A stretch of DNA of 64,000 nucleotides, taken from Streptomyces sp. CNH099 (GTDB lineage: Bacteria > Actinomycetota > Actinomycetes > Streptomycetales > Streptomycetaceae). Positions 60,999 through 64,000 of the stretch are shown piece after piece (the stretch's first letter is position 1; each line of letters starts with the position of its first letter). The stretch is from assembly GCA_000514715.1 (NCBI GenBank), contig AZWL01000010.1, forward strand, positions 186,172-250,171. The letters are read 5' to 3'. A model generated the notes under the pieces. The model saw only the letters and a program-made list of their open reading frames with translations. It had not been told where the DNA came from and did not search any database. A program made the position numbers and the translations under genes.

Positions 60999-61904
60999 AT
61001 GAGCAGGGAGCTTCCGACGCGCAGGCTGCTGTTGGTGCACGCGCATCCGGACGACGAGACGATCACCACCGGCGCCACCATGGCGCGGTACGCCGCAGAG
61101 GGCGCCCTGGTCACCCTGGTGACGTGCACCCGGGGCGAGGAAGGCGAGATCATCCCGCCCTCGCTCGCCCACCTGGGACCCGGGCGGAGCGACAGGCTCG
61201 GCCCGTACCGTGCCGGTGAACTCGCCGCCGCCATGCGGGCGCTGGGCGTCACCGACCACCGCTTCCTCGGCGGCCCCGGGCGCTTCCGCGACTCGGGCAT
61301 GAGCGGCCTCGACACGAACGGCCGTCCCGGCACCTTCTGGTCCGCCGACGTGGACGAGGCGGCGGGCCTGCTGGTGCCGGTGATCCGCGAGGTACGTCCG
61401 CAGGTGCTCGTCACGTACGACCCGGACGGCGGCTACGGCCACCCCGACCACATCCAGGCCCACCGCGTCGCGATGCGCGCGGCGGACCTGGCCGCGGACG
61501 CCGCGTACCGCGCACCCGGGCCGGACCCCGCCGAGCCCTGGGCGGTGGCCCGTATCTACTGGACCTGCGCCGCGCGCACCGCGGTGGAGCGGGGCCTCGC
61601 CGGACTGGCCGCGGCCGGCGCCCCCTTCGCGGAGCCGGCGACCGTCGCGGACCTGCCGGGCGTGGTCCGGGACGACGAGGTCACGGCGGCCGTGGACGGC
61701 GGTGCGTACGCGGCGGCGAAGGCCCGCGCCCTGGCGGCGCACGCGACGCAGATCACCGTCGCCGACGGCTTCTTCGCCCTCTCCAACGGGCTGGGCCAGC
61801 CGATTCTGACCACGGAGCACTTCCGGCTCGCCGGCGGCGCGGACGCCGCACGGCGCGACCCGGGGTCCGTGGCGACCGACCTGTTCGCGGGGGTGGCGGC
61901 GTGA
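60999..61904 (+). CDS. mshB: Mycothiol deacetylase MshB
   Basis: 301-aa LmbE-type zinc deacetylase. AHPDDE (His16, Asp18, Asp19) and the second zinc site [12 protein letters not shown] are present, plus [12 protein letters not shown] and the acidic [10 protein letters not shown] tail region. It deacetylates GlcNAc-inositol in mycothiol synthesis, the thiol of actinobacteria. Downstream gene starts inside its stop (GTGA). Confidence 0.94.
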   Translation: MSRELPTRRLLLVHAHPDDETITTGATMARYAAEGALVTLVTCTRGEEGEIIPPSLAHLGPGRSDRLGPYRAGELAAAMRALGVTDHRFLGGPGRFRDSGMSGLDTNGRPGTFWSADVDEAAGLLVPVIREVRPQVLVTYDPDGGYGHPDHIQAHRVAMRAADLAADAAYRAPGPDPAEPWAVARIYWTCAARTAVERGLAGLAAAGAPFAEPATVADLPGVVRDDEVTAAVDGGAYAAAKARALAAHATQITVADGFFALSNGLGQPILTTEHFRLAGGADAARRDPGSVATDLFAGVAA

Positions 61905-62515
61905 GCACCAGGAAGCGGGCCGCGCGCCCCGGGTCGGCGGCGGGCAGCGGCCGCGGCAAGACGGGCGGCAGCGGGAAGTCAGGCGGCGGCGCCGCGGGCG
62001 GGGCAGGCCGGGGCGGCGGGGGCGGCAGCGCCGCCGGCGGGGGCGCGGGAAAACGCAGCCGTGCCGGTACCGCCTCAACGAGCACGCCCGCGCGCCGTCC
62101 CGCGCCCCCGCCCTCCGGCAGCGCGCTCGCCCAGCCCGTGACGCTGGGCCGCGTCTTCGCGTACCTGGCCGCCGTGCTGCTCGGCGCCCTCGTCGGGGTC
62201 GCCGGGTCGCTGGTCCAAGCCGCCTGGGTGCCCGGCGGGATGCTCCTCGCCCTCGCCGCCGTCGGCGCACTCTGCTACGGCGCCGGGGTGGCCACCCGCG
62301 GCCGCGGCGGGGGCCTCGCCGCGGGCGGCGGCTGGCTGCTCGCGGTGATCGCCGTGTCGCTCAACCGCCCCGAGGGCGACTTCGTCTTCGCCTCCGGACT
62401 CGGGCCGCAGCTCTTCCTCTTCGGCGGCATGCTGACCGCCGGGATCGCTGTGATGTGCACCACCCTGCCGCAGCTCGTCCCGGCGGACGACGCGCCGTCC
62501 CGACTTCCCGAGTGA
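61901..62515 (+). CDS. DUF6113-like membrane protein
   Basis: 204 aa. Residues 1-75 are basic, Gly/Lys/Ser-rich and look disordered. Four or five membrane helices follow ([70 protein letters not shown]). Translationally coupled to mshB by GTGA overlap, a pairing found in other Streptomyces as far as I recall. Function unknown. Confidence 0.78.
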   Translation: MSTRKRAARPGSAAGSGRGKTGGSGKSGGGAAGGAGRGGGGGSAAGGGAGKRSRAGTASTSTPARRPAPPPSGSALAQPVTLGRVFAYLAAVLLGALVGVAGSLVQAAWVPGGMLLALAAVGALCYGAGVATRGRGGGLAAGGGWLLAVIAVSLNRPEGDFVFASGLGPQLFLFGGMLTAGIAVMCTTLPQLVPADDAPSRLPE

Positions 62516-62605
62516 CGTGCGCCGTTGGACGCGGGCGACCGTCAACTACGCCTTCGCGCGGGCGACGGAATGCGGTTGCCGGGCCGCGGTGACGGAGCGG
62601 ACAAG

Positions 62606-62611
62606 TATGGT
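62606..62611 (+). promoter_or_regulatory. -10 box TATGGT upstream of the Pro-rich protein gene
   Basis: TATGGT, 65 nt before GTG 62677; weak or no -35. Confidence 0.35.
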
Positions 62612-62676
62612 GGTGCGCGCCGCCGGGCTGCCCGCGGGTGCCGTGACGGGCGGCGGAGCACTACGGGAGACCTGCC

Positions 62677-64000
62677 GTGAGCCGAGAGAATGACAGTCCG
62701 CCATCCGGTCCCGGGGGACGCGGCGACGCCGCGTACCCGCCGGGCACCCCGCCGTACGCGGGACCGGACACGCCGACCGCCGGTCCCCCCGCGCCCGCTC
62801 CGGGCGCGGGGCCGGGCCGGGACGGCGACGCGGGCGTTCCCGCGACCGAGACGACGCTGACGACCCGGATCCGGATCAACATCCCCGGCTCCAGGCCGAT
62901 CCCGCCCGTCGTGGTCCGCCAGCCCCTCGAAGACGGGGCGGAGGACCCCGACGGCGCCGACGCCGCCCCCGCCCCGGCGCCCCCGCCCGGCCCGCCGGGT
63001 GCCCCCGCGGCCGCCGCGCACGGCCGGGGCGGCGACGCCAAGCCGACGACGAGCGACTGGTTCGCCCCCCGCAAGGCGCCGAAGGACCCGACGCCCGCCC
63101 AGGGCGGCCCCGAGGCGGCGCCGACCGGGCCGGCGGCGGGCCCGCCGCCGATGACGCCTCCCGCGGGGCCCACGGGCACCACGGACGGCTCCGGGATGCA
63201 GTTCCCCGCCTTCGCGCCGCGCCCCGGCGAGCCGGCCGGCCGGACGGACACCCCGCCGGCCGGCATCCCGCAGGCGCACCCGGCGCCCACGGACACCGGC
63301 TCCGTGGACGTGCCGGTGAGCGAGAGCGGGCACGGCTTCGCCGGGGACGATCCCGCCAACGCCCTGCCCGTACGCCCCTCGTCGGCCGGCGGCCCGCCCC
63401 GCGGCGGCGCGGGCGGCCCCGGCGGCGGGCCCTCCGGCCCGGGCGGCGTGCCCTCCGGCCCGACGTCCGGCCCCGCCACCGGCGGCATGCCGCTCAAGCC
63501 GGCCCCGCCGGCCGCCGGCCGCACCCTGCGCGGCTCCGCCGCGCCGCAGGCCCCCACCGGCGGCATGGGCGACACGGCGGTCGGCGGCATCCCCGCGGTG
63601 CCGCCGGGCCCGGACCCCACGCCGGCGCACGGAGTGCCGCAGACAGGCCCGGGTCAGGGCCCCGGGCACACCCCGGCGCACGGCGTACCGCAGGCCGGCC
63701 CCGGACAGGGCCCCGGGCACACCCCGGCCCACGGCATTCCGCACGGCGGCCCCCGCGCCCCCGGGCCAGAAGGCGCGCACTACCCGCAGGAGGCCGCGCC
63801 CGCACCGGGGTTCACGCCCCCGGGGCAGCCGGCGCAGCCCGGCCCCGCCGCCGCGCCGCCCCCCGGCCCCGCACCGGGCGGCGAGTCCCCGCCCGTACCG
63901 CCGCCCGCCCCCGCCGCCCGCTCCCGCTCCGGGAGCGCGCCGGGCCGGGCCCGCGGCGACCGCAAGAAGCTCGCCGTCATGGCCGGCGCCGGCGTGTTCG
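62677..64000 (+). CDS. Proline-rich cytoplasmic region of a membrane protein (3' end beyond window)
   Basis: About 441 residues visible, strongly Pro/Gly/Ala-rich. An ordered-looking patch at residues 60-85 (TTLTTRIRINIPGSRPIPPVVVRQPLED) and TTSDWFAPRK stand out. The last visible residues DRKKLAVMAGAGVF look like the start of a membrane helix, so this is probably the long cytoplasmic arm of a membrane-bound protein. A 17-residue unit is repeated near residues 315-355. GTG 62677 with GGGAGA upstream. Function unknown. Confidence 0.75.
   Translation, partial: MSRENDSPPSGPGGRGDAAYPPGTPPYAGPDTPTAGPPAPAPGAGPGRDGDAGVPATETTLTTRIRINIPGSRPIPPVVVRQPLEDGAEDPDGADAAPAPAPPPGPPGAPAAAAHGRGGDAKPTTSDWFAPRKAPKDPTPAQGGPEAAPTGPAAGPPPMTPPAGPTGTTDGSGMQFPAFAPRPGEPAGRTDTPPAGIPQAHPAPTDTGSVDVPVSESGHGFAGDDPANALPVRPSSAGGPPRGGAGGPGGGPSGPGGVPSGPTSGPATGGMPLKPAPPAAGRTLRGSAAPQAPTGGMGDTAVGGIPAVPPGPDPTPAHGVPQTGPGQGPGHTPAHGVPQAGPGQGPGHTPAHGIPHGGPRAPGPEGAHYPQEAAPAPGFTPPGQPAQPGPAAAPPPGPAPGGESPPVPPPAPAARSRSGSAPGRARGDRKKLAVMAGAGVF
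63619..63744. repeat. 51-bp tandem repeat (2.4 copies)
   Basis: Units at 63619-63669, 63670-63720 and a partial third encode TPAHGVPQ-GPGQGPGH. Copies differ mostly at third codon positions. Confidence 0.85.

Overview
The window is a chromosomal stretch from a high-GC actinomycete, most probably Streptomyces or a close relative. Supporting signs are very high GC with strong third-position bias, many GTG starts, a mycothiol deacetylase (mshB), DUF3107, DUF3117 and DUF3152 proteins, a 7Fe ferredoxin, ZAS-type anti-sigma control of an ECF sigma factor, and many TANNNT boxes 6-8 nt before start codons (leaderless genes). I see no rRNA, tRNA, insertion sequence, phage gene or CRISPR array. It reads as conserved core chromosome with a few unusual insertions.

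Layout. 1-9.6 kb: a predicted AdnA/AdnB-type helicase-nuclease pair split by a lipoprotein gene, an alkyltransferase-like protein, and a large pseudokinase-flippase membrane protein. 9.7-12.5 kb: a secreted TAP-type hydrolase and the sulfur-carrier activator MoeZ. 12.6-17.6 kb: four translationally coupled genes (PelF-like glycosyltransferase, polytopic membrane protein, epimerase, spherulin-4/PelA-hydrolase-like protein) that look like a minimal Pel-type exopolysaccharide operon; this is the most interesting system here. 17.8-25.5 kb: DUF3152 putative metalloprotease, hydrolase, TetR, DUF3107, ferritin-like protein and a DEAD-box RNA helicase. 25.6-35.2 kb: hydrolases (one a predicted pseudoenzyme), SoxR with its operator, PHP phosphatase, SUFU-domain protein, CorA-type transporter, LppX-like lipoprotein and the Fe-S carrier Mrp.

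35.4-40.6 kb: the envelope-stress operon sigE-rseA-htrA-tatB, read on the minus strand, with an O-methyltransferase diverging from it. 41.6-50.7 kb: DUF3117, enoyl-CoA hydratase/isomerase, Tag glycosylase with a DivIVA-like protein, FolP2-type pteroate-synthase homologue, LOG-family protein, dapE and dapC (lysine/diaminopimelate pathway) and ferredoxin. 50.8-52.7 kb: GNAT and SirB1-type proteins. 52.9-59.1 kb: a five-gene oligopeptide ABC transporter. 59.6 kb to the end: membrane proteins, mshB, and the N-terminal part of a proline-rich membrane protein cut by the window end.

Gene order recalls two Mycobacterium tuberculosis neighbourhoods, adnA-adnB-MGMT-moeZ-DUF3152-tetR-DUF3107-rhlE and mshB-fdx-dapC-dapE-folP2-tag-DUF3117-OMT-sigE-rseA-htrA-tatB-mrp. 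The comparison is from memory and was not computed. The Pel-like operon and the lipoprotein between the two helicase genes look like insertions into the first of these frameworks. Several proteins carry in-frame tandem repeats, and two genes (DEAD-box helicase, O-methyltransferase) lack any ATG/GTG/TTG at the position where the conserved protein begins.
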